The translations under genes and the position numbers were made by a program. From assembly GCF_001659685.2 (NCBI RefSeq), contig NZ_LXYE02000016.1, positions 1 to 64,000 on the forward strand: a stretch of DNA of 64,000 nucleotides, read 5' to 3'. Within the stretch, counting starts at the first letter, position 1; each line of letters opens with the position of its first letter. Positions 7,831-14,666 of the stretch are shown here, in pieces. Under the pieces are notes generated by a model, which was not told the origin of the DNA, did no database searches, and worked only from the letters and a program-made list of their open reading frames with translations. Origin of the DNA: Labilibacter marinus. Lineage in GTDB: Bacteria > Bacteroidota > Bacteroidia > Bacteroidales > Marinilabiliaceae.

Positions 7831-9066
7831 CTACTGTCGCCGGTGTGCAGGAATTACAGGAGCTTGTCCGTTAAAAGGATTCATACCGCCAATGCTTTTT
7901 GCATCCATAGCCACAGCTCGTTTTACAGCATTCTGCCCGTAACGATTTCGCATCTTATCCATAGCCTGATATAGTTTTATAATCTTCTCCGAATCTTCGA
8001 ATAATCTAATTTGATAGCTGCCTCCAATTAGGTGACTAAGTCGTACGCCGATGAGTCGTATTAGAACTCGGCGATCGTACATTTTTTCAAATAAATCCAA
8101 AACCGTATCAATAATAGTATGGTCCAGCGAAGTGTAAGAAACTCGCCGTTGCTTGGTGTAGGTTTGAAAATCGGAATATCTTATTTTTAAAGTGATGCAG
8201 GCGGTTAGTTTATTGCCGTTGCGCAGTTGGTAAGCCAAGTTTTCGGCCATAGCTACTAAAATACTACGAAGCTTAATTACATCGGTAGTGTCTTTTTCAA
8301 AGGTTCGTTCGCTGGATATGGATTTACGCTCGTGCCAGCCAATAACAGGCGTATTGTCTATGCCTTGTGCTTTTTTCCAGATAACAGTTCCGTTTTTACC
8401 CAGCACGCGCTCCATTAATTCAACGGGCATTTCTTGAACTGTTCTCACCTTTTCAATGCCCATGCTACGTAGTTTATGATAGGTTTTGTCGCCTACCATA
8501 GGTATTTTTTTTATGGATAAAGGAGCCAGAAAAGGTTTTTCGTTACCCTGTGCAATTTGAATATGGTTATTAGGTTTGGCTTCTCCTGTACCTACTTTAG
8601 AAACGGTTTTGCTAGTGGATAGCCCAAACGAAATAGGTAAATGAGTTTCTTTTAGTATTTCCTCGCGCAACTCCTGCGACCACAGATAACTGGTTTGGAT
8701 GAATTTGTCCATTCCCGTGATATCTACATAAAATTCATCAATAGAAGATTTTTCAAAAAGGGGCGAACGCTCTTTGATAATGTCGGTTACCATATCCGAA
8801 AATTTACTATAGATACCACTGTTGCCTCTAATCACCACAGCATCGGGGCATAACATGCGAGCCATTTTCATAGGCATGGCCGAATGAACTCCATAGGTAC
8901 GAGCTTCGTAACTACAAGCTGCCACTACGCCTCTGTCTGTAGTACCACCTATAAGCACTGGACGGTTGTTTAATTTGCTGTCCAACAACCTCTCACACGA
9001 CACAAAGAATGTGTCCAAATCTAAATGTAATATTGTTTTTCTCACGATTGTCGAATATTTCGTCAT
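7831..9066 (-). CDS. Y-family translesion DNA polymerase (DinB/UmuC type)
   Basis: 411 residues. The palm motifs are intact: LHLDLDTFF with Asp16 and steric-gate Phe20/Phe21, and KSSIDEFYVD with Asp110-Glu111. A little-finger domain follows, then QIRLF (352-356), which fits the beta-clamp binding consensus, so it should act with DnaN. The family copies past damaged bases. It sits upstream of the second dnaE on the same strand, and its start codon directly abuts a perfect 27-base palindrome likely to be bound by the S24-type repressor encoded about 1.1 kb away. It may stand in for ImuB, although ImuB proteins usually lack the catalytic acids and this one retains them. Confidence 0.9.
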   Translation of the reverse strand: MTKYSTIVRKTILHLDLDTFFVSCERLLDSKLNNRPVLIGGTTDRGVVAACSYEARTYGVHSAMPMKMARMLCPDAVVIRGNSGIYSKFSDMVTDIIKERSPLFEKSSIDEFYVDITGMDKFIQTSYLWSQELREEILKETHLPISFGLSTSKTVSKVGTGEAKPNNHIQIAQGNEKPFLAPLSIKKIPMVGDKTYHKLRSMGIEKVRTVQEMPVELMERVLGKNGTVIWKKAQGIDNTPVIGWHERKSISSERTFEKDTTDVIKLRSILVAMAENLAYQLRNGNKLTACITLKIRYSDFQTYTKQRRVSYTSLDHTIIDTVLDLFEKMYDRRVLIRLIGVRLSHLIGGSYQIRLFEDSEKIIKLYQAMDKMRNRYGQNAVKRAVAMDAKSIGGMNPFNGQAPVIPAHRRQ

Positions 9067-9093
9067 TTATTTGACTATAAATTAGTCAAATAA
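9067..9093. promoter_or_regulatory. Palindromic operator upstream of dinB
   Basis: TTATTTGACTA (9067-9077), five bases, TAGTCAAATAA (9083-9093): the 11-base arms are exact reverse complements. It starts at the base next to the dinB initiation codon and also precedes the truncated RhuM gene on the other strand. Size and symmetry fit a dimeric helix-turn-helix repressor. The nearby XRE/S24 protein is the obvious candidate; the link is inferred. Confidence 0.7.
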
Positions 9094-9126
9094 TATTACA
9101 TTTGGAAGAAGAATGTAAAAGCATTG

Positions 9127-9489
9127 ATGATGAATAATTCAGATATTAGAATATTTACAACGGAAGATGGAAATCAAGAGATACGAGTAAAAGTTGAGGG
9201 AGAGACTGTTTGGTTAAATCAATATCAATTAGAAGAGTTATTTGCTACAAATAGAACTTCTATTGTTCGGCATATATCAAATATTTATAAGTCGAATGAG
9301 TTGGACAAGGAAGCAACTTGTGCAAAAATTGCACAAGTTCAAAAGGAAGGTAAAAGAGAAATAACTAGGAAAGTTAATTTTTATAATCTGGATCTTATAA
9401 TTGCAGTAGGCTATAGAGTTAACTCAAAAAGAGGTACTCAGTTTCGTATTTGGGCTAAAGCCCATTGGTGTTGTCTTATTTATCCCTAG
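9127..9489 (+). pseudogene. RhuM-family protein, truncated by the REP/RAYT element
   Basis: The first ~111 residues match the N-terminus of the RhuM (virulence RhuM/Fic-associated) family: VKVEGETVWLNQYQLEELF, TSIVRHISNIYK, VNFYNLDLIIAVGYRVNS and GTQFRIWA. The normal continuation after FRIWA is lost. The frame instead reads into a GGGCTAAAGCCC hairpin and stops in the next palindrome at 9487-9489. No 3' half is found after the transposase, so the end was deleted or lost when the element arrived. A TTG two codons earlier is also possible; ATG 9127 is preferred. RhuM proteins have no well-defined biochemical role. Confidence 0.8.
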
Positions 9490-9501
9490 GCTGAAGCCTA
9501 G
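9452..9501. repeat. Two REP-like hairpins at left border
   Basis: GGGCT-AA-AGCCC (9452-9463) and CTAGGCT-GA-AGCCTAG (9486-9501), 22 bases apart. Both are short G+C-rich stems with two-base centres, as in REP-type imperfect palindromes, and the second supplies the premature stop of the RhuM remnant. Confidence 0.7.
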
Positions 9502-9548
9502 ATCTAATTATAAATGTAATCTGCAGCTTGTGTGAATCGATAGTTTGT

Positions 9549-9570
9549 AATCGGTTTTAACCGAAGCATA
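9549..9570. repeat. 22-base repeat, left copy
   Basis: Contains the palindrome TCGGTT-TT-AACCGA followed by AGCATA. It is identical to 10090-10111 on the far side of the transposase gene, in direct orientation. Confidence 0.8.
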
Positions 9571-9589
9571 AGAGGTGAAATGTTTAAAA

Positions 9590-10042
9590 ATGAAGCCTAT
9601 GTCATTTATTAGAATATACGTGCATTTTATCTGGTCTACAAAAAATAGAGAGGCCTTATTGACTGATAATATTAGAGGAGATGTATTTAAACATATCAAA
9701 GAAAATGCAAGAGCTAAAAATATTTATATCGATTTTATTAATGGGTATGTAGATCATGTACATTGTTTGGTTTCGTTAAATGAAGACTTGAGCATTGGTA
9801 AGATAGCACAATTGTTAAAAGGGGAATCTTCGCATTGGATTAACAAGAATAGCTTGTGTGAGTGTCATTTTCAGTGGCAAAGCGAATATATGGCCATTGC
9901 AGTAGGAGAGGATAAATTACCTATGGTACGGCAATATATAGCGAATCAAGAGGAGCATCATAAGGTTGTCGGTTTTTCGAAGGAGTATAATCAATTTGTA
10001 AAGCGTTATGGTTTTGATGTTGTAAAAAAGGGAAGAGGCTAA
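9590..10042 (+). CDS. REP-associated tyrosine transposase (Y1_Tnp, IS200-like)
   Basis: About 150 residues of the Y1/HUH transposase superfamily. The histidine pair is seen in YVDHVHCLVS and the catalytic tyrosine in MVRQYIANQEEHH. It lacks the tnpB partner of IS200/IS605 and is surrounded by REP palindromes, so it belongs to the RAYT branch, which cuts and moves REP sequences as single-stranded DNA. The frame is open from a GTG at 9575, but ATG codons at 9590 and 9599 give more normal N-termini (MKPMSFIRIYVHFIWSTKNR). The gene looks intact. It has separated the repressor gene from the polymerase operon. Confidence 0.9.
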   Translation: MKPMSFIRIYVHFIWSTKNREALLTDNIRGDVFKHIKENARAKNIYIDFINGYVDHVHCLVSLNEDLSIGKIAQLLKGESSHWINKNSLCECHFQWQSEYMAIAVGEDKLPMVRQYIANQEEHHKVVGFSKEYNQFVKRYGFDVVKKGRG

Positions 10043-10054
10043 TTTATCACTAGG

Positions 10055-10072
10055 CATGGACTTTAGTCCGTG
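10055..10072. repeat. REP-like hairpin at right border
   Basis: CATGGACT-TT-AGTCCGTG forms an eight-pair stem (one G-U) 12 bases after the transposase stop. Confidence 0.65.
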
Positions 10073-10089
10073 TTTTATGAGAGAATGTA

Positions 10090-10111
10090 AATCGGTTTTA
10101 ACCGAAGCATA
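10090..10111. repeat. 22-base repeat, right copy
   Basis: Exact direct copy of 9549-9570, including TCGGTT-TT-AACCGA. It ends 24 bases before the repressor start codon and so makes up most of that gene's upstream region. Confidence 0.8.
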
Positions 10112-10135
10112 GAATTGTAGTTAATTAAGAAAAAT

Positions 10136-10852
10136 ATGTTTTTTCCAGAGAATATTAAATTTTTACGCAAGCGTCGTAAATTATCGCAAGCCGATTTGGC
10201 TAGTCAGTTAGAGCTTACCCGAACCACATTGGCAGGCTACGAAAAAAATATTCAGCCACCTTTTAAGGTACTTATTAAGTATGCTGAGTATTTTAACTTG
10301 TCTATTGATGCACTTGTCCGCTACGATATTCAAGCTTTATCTGAATTTCAGCTTTCGCAGATTGAAGATGGGTTTGATGTAGATGTTACAGGCAAAAAAT
10401 TACGTTTGCTCACTATTTCGGTAGATGGCGACGGTAACGAGAATATTGAGATGGTGCCTGTAAAAGCGCAAGCGGGTTATACCAATAGTTATGGCGATAT
10501 GGATTTTATTGGTTCTTTAGATAAGTTTTCGTTGCCATTTTTACCCAAGGATAAAACTTATCGAACGTTTCAGATAAAAGGCGATTCTATGTTACCTGTT
10601 CCCGAAGGGGCGTGGGTAACTTGTTCTTATATTCAGGATTGGACGAACGTTAAAGATGGAACTCCCTGTGTTATTGTAACGCAAGATGATGGGATTGTTT
10701 TTAAGGTAGTGTACAAACATCTTGAAAAAAGTAAGAGTTTGCTTTTGGTTTCTACCAATCGAGAATACAAGCCTTACGAGTTTCCAGTTAATAAAGTGGT
10801 GGAAATGTGGAAGTTTGAAACCTATAATCGTTTTGAGATAGAGGAGGACTAA
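10136..10852 (+). CDS. LexA-like repressor: XRE helix-turn-helix plus S24 self-cleaving peptidase
   Basis: 238 residues. An XRE-type DNA-binding domain (about 1-63, LSQADLASQLELTRTTLAGYEK) is joined to a peptidase S24 domain. The cleavage site is Ala113-Gly114 (AQAGYTN), the nucleophile Ser151 (GDSM), and the general base Lys190 (GIVFKVV), so RecA-stimulated self-cleavage should work. It is not canonical LexA, which has a winged helix, but such XRE-S24 proteins commonly control umuDC/dinB-type operons in Bacteroidota. Its presumed target is the palindrome at 9067-9093; no second copy is visible upstream of its own start, where the REP repeat now lies. Convergent with the next gene, six bases between stops. 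Confidence 0.9.
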   Translation: MFFPENIKFLRKRRKLSQADLASQLELTRTTLAGYEKNIQPPFKVLIKYAEYFNLSIDALVRYDIQALSEFQLSQIEDGFDVDVTGKKLRLLTISVDGDGNENIEMVPVKAQAGYTNSYGDMDFIGSLDKFSLPFLPKDKTYRTFQIKGDSMLPVPEGAWVTCSYIQDWTNVKDGTPCVIVTQDDGIVFKVVYKHLEKSKSLLLVSTNREYKPYEFPVNKVVEMWKFETYNRFEIEED

Positions 10853-10858
10853 GGGGAA

Positions 10859-11473
10859 TTAAAACTCCAACTCTCCTTTTCCTTCTCTCAGTATTTCAAA
10901 ATCGCCATTGGTGCAATCTATTACGGTAGAAGGGTTGTTGTCGCCATATCCACCATCAATAACAATATCTACTAAGTTTTGATATTTTTCGTAAATCAAT
11001 TCAGGGTCGGTGGTATATTCAATTACTTCGTCTTCATCGTGTACTGAAGTGCTAAGTATAGGATGCCCTAATTCTTTAACGAGTTCGCGGATGATGTTGT
11101 TGTCGGGTACCCTGATTCCAACTGTTTTTTTGTTGTTTTTAAAAAGCTTGGGTACGTTAGTGTTGGCGTTTAATATAAAGGTAAAAGGACCAGGTAGGTT
11201 CTTCTTCATTGCCTTAAAAGTGGCGTTGTTTAAGCTTTTGGTGTATTCTGATATTTGACTTAAATCATGACAAATAAAAGAAAGGTGGTCTTTTTTAAGA
11301 TTGATATTTTTGATACGTGCTACTCTTTCTACTGCTTTGGCATTATTAATATCGCAACCAATACCATAAATAGTATCTGTAGGATATATTACTACACCAC
11401 CTTTTCTTAAGGTATCAGCTACTGTTCTGATATCTTTCTCGTTGGGGTTTTCTTCGTATAATTTAAGTAGCAT
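10859..11473 (-). CDS. YciO/Sua5-YrdC family protein (threonylcarbamoyl-AMP synthase-like)
   Basis: 204 residues. GGVVIYPTDTIYGIGCD is the YrdC-fold ATP/threonine-binding start, KTVGIRVPDN and HPILSTSVHDEDE follow, and VDIVIDGGYGDNNPSTVIDC is the usual C-terminal block. Overall it is closer to E. coli YciO than to TsaC. TsaC/Sua5 make threonylcarbamoyl-adenylate for t6A37 of tRNA; YciO has the same fold and a less settled role. It is transcribed in the same direction as the tRNA operon upstream but separated from it by a terminator. Confidence 0.88.
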   Translation of the reverse strand: MLLKLYEENPNEKDIRTVADTLRKGGVVIYPTDTIYGIGCDINNAKAVERVARIKNINLKKDHLSFICHDLSQISEYTKSLNNATFKAMKKNLPGPFTFILNANTNVPKLFKNNKKTVGIRVPDNNIIRELVKELGHPILSTSVHDEDEVIEYTTDPELIYEKYQNLVDIVIDGGYGDNNPSTVIDCTNGDFEILREGKGELEF

Positions 11474-11563
11474 AGATGTTTGTTCTTAAGTTTAAATGTT
11501 ATAGTATAGGCACTTAGTTATTCAAATTTAGTTAAATGCAGGGAATATTACACTTTAGTGTAC

Positions 11564-11598
11564 AAAAAAAGCCGACTGAATTTCTTCAATCGGCTTTT
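11564..11598 (-). terminator. Terminator of the SRP RNA-tRNA operon
   Basis: On the minus strand AAAAGCCGA and TCGGCTTTT pair across a short loop and the stem ends in a T run. It lies just after tRNA-Gly and before the YciO-type gene. The A run on the other side makes it potentially bidirectional. Confidence 0.85.
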
Positions 11599-11600
11599 AG

Positions 11601-11673
11601 AGCGAAAGACGGGGCTCAAACCCGCGACCCTCAGCGTGGAAGGCTGATGCTCTATCAACTGAGCTACTTTCGC
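11601..11673 (-). tRNA. tRNA-Gly (anticodon TCC)
   Basis: Acceptor stem GCGAAAG/CTTTCGC, anticodon arm TCAGC-CTTCCAC-GCTGA giving TCC, and T arm GCGGGTTTGAGCCCCGT. 73 bases with a T discriminator; CCA is not encoded. Last gene of the stable-RNA operon. Confidence 0.95.
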
Positions 11674-11691
11674 ATTAAATAATTTTTTAAG

Positions 11692-11765
11692 AGCCGATGA
11701 GGGGACTCGAACCCGCGACCTGCTGATTACAAATCAGCTGCTCTAGCCAACTGAGCTACATCGGC
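11692..11765 (-). tRNA. tRNA-Thr (anticodon TGT), copy 2
   Basis: Acceptor GCCGATG/CATCGGC, anticodon arm GCTGA-TTTGTAA-TCAGC giving TGT, and T arm with GGTTCGAGTCC. 74 bases, CCA not encoded. Apart from the acceptor stem it is almost identical to the copy at 11917-11990. Confidence 0.95.
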
Positions 11766-11774
11766 AAATAATTG

Positions 11775-11857
11775 TGGGCAGAGCAGGATTCGAACCTGCG
11801 AAGTCGAAAGACAACGGAGTTACAGTCCGTCCCAGTTGGCCGCTTTGGTATCTGCCC
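11775..11857 (-). tRNA. tRNA-Tyr (anticodon GTA)
   Basis: Class II tRNA of 83 bases with a long variable arm. Acceptor GGGCAGA/TCTGCCC, anticodon loop CTGTAAC giving GTA, A discriminator. Only nine bases separate it from tRNA-Thr copy 2. Confidence 0.95.
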
Positions 11858-11916
11858 CAATCAATTATTTTCAGTACTTTTAAAAAACAATTCTTAACAT
11901 TTTAAGAATTCTAAAG

Positions 11917-11990
11917 AGCCAATAGTGGGACTCGAACCCGCGACCTGCTGATTACAAATCAGCTGCTCTAGCCAACTGAGCTATATTGGC
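11917..11990 (-). tRNA. tRNA-Thr (anticodon TGT), copy 1
   Basis: Acceptor GCCAATA/TATTGGC and the same anticodon arm as copy 2. Its 5' end directly follows the 3' end of the SRP RNA, so RNase P cutting here would release both RNAs. Confidence 0.95.
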
Positions 11991-12101
11991 GGGTGGGTAA
12001 GCTACCTGCATCGCACCGCTACAACCATCTACCCTTGCTGCCGTCAGGCCCTGGGGGAATTCAATGGGAGCTGGTCGTACAGGACTTACCCGTGCTTTAG
12101 C
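11991..12101 (-). ncRNA. ffs: Signal recognition particle RNA (small, 4.5S type)
   Basis: The minus strand contains the conserved SRP domain IV hairpin, CCAGGGCCTGACGGCAGCAAGG, read in two parts as CCAGGGCCTGACGG and CAGCAAGGGTAG. The ends pair as GGGTAAG (near 12091) with CTTACCC (11995-12001), closing a rod of about 100 bases. It lacks an Alu domain. A full Bacteroidota promoter lies just upstream. The 5' end (about 12101) is estimated from the promoter. It partners with Ffh to target membrane proteins. Confidence 0.88.
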
Positions 12102-12106
12102 GGGTG

Positions 12107-12136
12107 CAAATGTAGAAAAAAACATATACGTGACAA
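12107..12136 (-). promoter_or_regulatory. Promoter of the SRP RNA-tRNA operon
   Basis: On the minus strand TTG (12134-12136), 19 bases, TACATTTG (12107-12114): a full match to the Bacteroidota -33/-7 consensus, placed to start transcription at the 5' end of the SRP RNA. Confidence 0.8.
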
Positions 12137-12337
12137 GTGAAAATATAAAAAAAATGAACTTTTTTTTCGTGTCTCTTTTTAAGCGCTTTGTTATCAGTAA
12201 GTTATTTTTTAATGTTTTTTCAATAAAATTAATGAGAGATGAATAAATGTAGGCTGATGTGTATTTGTTTGCACCAGTACTTAGATAAGGGTGTTTATTT
12301 TTGAAGCCAATTGTTATAAACAATTTACTTAAAATTC

Positions 12338-12345
12338 TATCTTTG
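12338..12345 (+). promoter_or_regulatory. -7 element upstream of DUF4199 gene
   Basis: TATCTTTG fits TAnnTTTG 35 bases before the start codon. The nearest upstream TTG is 24 bases away, longer than ideal. The preceding 200 bases (12137-12337) are AT-rich with nothing else recognised. Confidence 0.4.
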
Positions 12346-12380
12346 ACAGAATTCTAATCTTAATTTATAAATTTTAACTT

Positions 12381-12899
12381 ATGGAACAATCTGCATCAAA
12401 ATCATCAACGGTTTACGGCTATGGACTTTATTTAGGTATCGCTTCTATTGTATATTTTTTAATGATGAGTTATAGTGGCTTGATGGGAAATAAAGCCCTC
12501 GGATTATTAGGTTTGGTTTTAATGATTGTATTTATTGTATTGGGTTTAAATAATTACAAGAAGAAAGAGAATAAAGGTTTTCTTGGGTATGGGCAAGGAG
12601 TGGGAATAGGAACATTAATTTCTCTTGTCGGTGGAGTTGTTTCGAGTATTTTCACTTATGTATTTTATGCATTTATTGATCCTGCAAAGCATACTGAGTA
12701 TCTTGCAATTATGCAAGAAGAACAGATGAAGGCAGGTGTCTCGGAAGCTCAATTGGAACAAATGGAAGGCATGATGTCTATTTTTCAAGGGCCAATGGCT
12801 ATGGCGATTATGGGAATATTTTCTTCTGTTATAGTTGGGCTAATAATTTCTTTAATTGTTTCAGCTATTCTTAAAAAAGATGCAGAACCAGCATTTTAA
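12381..12899 (+). CDS. DUF4199 family membrane protein
   Basis: 172 residues with four hydrophobic segments (about 12-32, 38-58, 72-98, 135-165) and the DUF4199 pattern: GYGLYLGIASIVYFLMM, LGLNNYKKKENKGFLGYGQG, and a loop with YAFIDPAKHTEY. Function is unknown across the family. It starts a plus-strand run with a membrane glycosyltransferase and a methyltransferase, a pairing often seen in Bacteroidota, so it may help the glycosyltransferase at the inner membrane. Family call confident; role not known. Confidence 0.85.
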   Translation: MEQSASKSSTVYGYGLYLGIASIVYFLMMSYSGLMGNKALGLLGLVLMIVFIVLGLNNYKKKENKGFLGYGQGVGIGTLISLVGGVVSSIFTYVFYAFIDPAKHTEYLAIMQEEQMKAGVSEAQLEQMEGMMSIFQGPMAMAIMGIFSSVIVGLIISLIVSAILKKDAEPAF

Positions 12900-12933
12900 T
12901 TGTAAAGTGCTAGGTGTCAAATAATATTATAGA

Positions 12934-13884
12934 ATGAATTTATCAATTGTAGTACCACTTTTTAACGAGGAAGAATCGTTAGTTGAATTATATAATTGGG
13001 TAGGGGGAGTGATTACTCCCCTTGGTCTTTCTTACGAGGTTATTTTTATCGATGATGGAAGTAATGATACTTCGTGGCAGGTAATTGAAAAATTGTCTGC
13101 CGAGCATAAAGAGGTAAAAGGAATCAAGTTTCGTAGAAATTACGGAAAGTCAGCCGCTTTATATAGTGGTTTTGAAGCTGCAGAAGGAGAAGTGGTTATT
13201 ACAATGGACGCTGATTTGCAGGATAATCCTGATGAATTGCCTGAGCTTTATCGTATGATAAAAGACGAAGGTTATGATTTAGTGAGTGGCTGGAAAAAGA
13301 AGCGTCATGATCCGCTAGGGAAAACGATTCCAAGTAAATTATTTAACCGTACGGCACGTTATATTTCGGGTATTAAGCTGCATGATTTTAATTGCGGTTT
13401 AAAAGCTTACCGTAAGGAAGTTATTAAAAGTGTTGAGGTGTATGGCGAGATGCATCGCTATATACCTATTTTAGCAAAGCGTAGTGGTTTTGATAAGATA
13501 GGGGAGAAAGTGGTGATACATCGAGAAAGACAATATGGTGTTTCTAAATTTGGAATTGAGCGCTTTTTAAAAGGCTTTCTAGATTTAATGTCTGTTTCGT
13601 TTATTTCAAAATTTGGTAAGCGACCGATGCACCTTTTTGGAAGCCTAGGAACCTTGATGTTTACCGTTGGTTTCTTTTCTGCTTTGTATTTGGGAGCGCA
13701 CAAGTTATATAGCGTATATAACCATATCAACGAAGCGCGTGTAACAGAGAGCCCTTACTTCTTTATTGCTTTAACCAGCATGATTATTGGTACGCAACTA
13801 TTTTTAGCAGGCTTTTTAGCGGAATTAGTGTCGCGTAATAGTCCTGAACGTAATCGGTATCAAATTGAGAAACGTGTAAATTAA
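12934..13884 (+). CDS. Family 2 glycosyltransferase with C-terminal membrane anchor (GtrB/DPM1-like)
   Basis: 316 residues. The N-terminal GT-A domain shows IVVPLFNEEESL (5-16), IDDGSNDTS (39-47) and the DxD metal site Asp92-Ala-Asp94 (MDADLQDNPDELP). Two membrane segments lie near 225-250 and 270-295. Homologues transfer a sugar from a nucleotide donor to undecaprenyl or dolichyl phosphate. The lipid-linked sugar then serves cell-surface decoration. It follows DUF4199 by 34 bases and precedes a methyltransferase by five bases, so the three are likely one operon. Confidence 0.9.
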   Translation: MNLSIVVPLFNEEESLVELYNWVGGVITPLGLSYEVIFIDDGSNDTSWQVIEKLSAEHKEVKGIKFRRNYGKSAALYSGFEAAEGEVVITMDADLQDNPDELPELYRMIKDEGYDLVSGWKKKRHDPLGKTIPSKLFNRTARYISGIKLHDFNCGLKAYRKEVIKSVEVYGEMHRYIPILAKRSGFDKIGEKVVIHRERQYGVSKFGIERFLKGFLDLMSVSFISKFGKRPMHLFGSLGTLMFTVGFFSALYLGAHKLYSVYNHINEARVTESPYFFIALTSMIIGTQLFLAGFLAELVSRNSPERNRYQIEKRVN

Positions 13885-13889
13885 AAGGT

Positions 13890-14630
13890 ATGTCATTTTA
13901 TAGTTCTATTGTAAAAGCTTACGACGAAATATTTCCGTTAAATAAAGCGCAGGCTAATTTTATTGAAAGTGTTTTTCCTGTTTTATCTGGAAAAAAGGTT
14001 TTAGATTCTGGTTGTGGTACAGGAAGCTTGGCGATAGAGTTGGGGCGAAGAAGTGCCTCGGTGGATGCTTTTGATTTAGACGGTGCTATGGTAGGTAAGG
14101 CACTGGAAAAATGCCCACAGGCTATTGATGTCCGTTTTGCAGAAAATGATTTGCTAAAGTTTGGGGCTGGTTACTCAGCTTCAAGCTTTGATATAATTTA
14201 TTGTTTAGGAAACACTTTGCCCCACTTGCCTCAATTATCGGATGTTAAAACATATGTTGACTCTGCAGCAAAGGTTTTAAAGTCAGGTGGATATTTGTTG
14301 ATTCAAATTGTGAATTACGATAGGGTAAAGCAAAATGAGGTGGCTGAGTTACCAACAATTGAGAGTGATCATTATATTTTTAAAAGAGATTACATTCATT
14401 TATCAAACGGAGTAATTGATTTCTCTACCAAGTTAAGCGATAAAAATAGCGGTGAATCCTATTCGCAGTCAGTGCCCTTAATTCCTATTCTTAAAAAAGA
14501 TATGGATGCTTTATTGAAAGAATCGTTTACTGATATTCAGTATTTTGGTTCTTTTAAAAAGGAGGACTGGAGTGTAGATAGCTTTCATACCGTTGTGTTA
14601 GCAAAAAAGTGCACTGGACAAAAGGTGTAA
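13890..14630 (+). CDS. Class I SAM-dependent methyltransferase
   Basis: 246 residues with the SAM-binding motif I VLDSGCGTGSLAIELG (38-53), an acidic residue after strand 2 (VDAFDLDGAMV) and motif IV-like FDIIYCLGNTLPHLP. No membrane segment or signal peptide. The substrate cannot be told. The five-base gap from the glycosyltransferase implies translational coupling, so it may modify the same lipid or glycan product. The gene ends close to the convergent miaA; TGCACTGG at its end pairs with CCAGTGCA at 14659-14666. Confidence 0.88.
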   Translation: MSFYSSIVKAYDEIFPLNKAQANFIESVFPVLSGKKVLDSGCGTGSLAIELGRRSASVDAFDLDGAMVGKALEKCPQAIDVRFAENDLLKFGAGYSASSFDIIYCLGNTLPHLPQLSDVKTYVDSAAKVLKSGGYLLIQIVNYDRVKQNEVAELPTIESDHYIFKRDYIHLSNGVIDFSTKLSDKNSGESYSQSVPLIPILKKDMDALLKESFTDIQYFGSFKKEDWSVDSFHTVVLAKKCTGQKV

Positions 14631-14666
14631 ACCAGAGAGATTAATTAATATTAAATGCCCAGTGCA

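Larger units (their letters stand above)
9452..10111 (+). mobile_element. REP/RAYT element (REP-associated tyrosine transposase with flanking palindromes)
   Basis: A transposase gene is flanked on both sides by short palindromes: GGGCT-AA-AGCCC (9452-9463), CTAGGCT-GA-AGCCTAG (9486-9501) and TCGGTT-TT-AACCGA (9551-9564) on the left; CATGGACT-TT-AGTCCGTG (10055-10072) and TCGGTT-TT-AACCGA (10092-10105) on the right. The outermost inner repeat is an exact 22-base direct copy on both sides. This is the classical arrangement of RAYT genes within REP clusters. The left border is sharp: it interrupts the RhuM frame at about 9450. Confidence 0.75.

Noticed and set aside
7672-7974. 100-codon plus-strand frame between dnaE2 and dinB
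   Set aside because: It overlaps the 3' end of dinB on the other strand and a palindrome; no domain.
11952-12323. 123-codon minus-strand frame
   Set aside because: It runs through tRNA-Thr and the SRP RNA; a chance frame.
14610-14666. TGCACTGG / CCAGTGCA inverted repeat as terminator between methyltransferase and miaA
   Set aside because: The loop is over 40 bases and there is no T run; not a convincing terminator.
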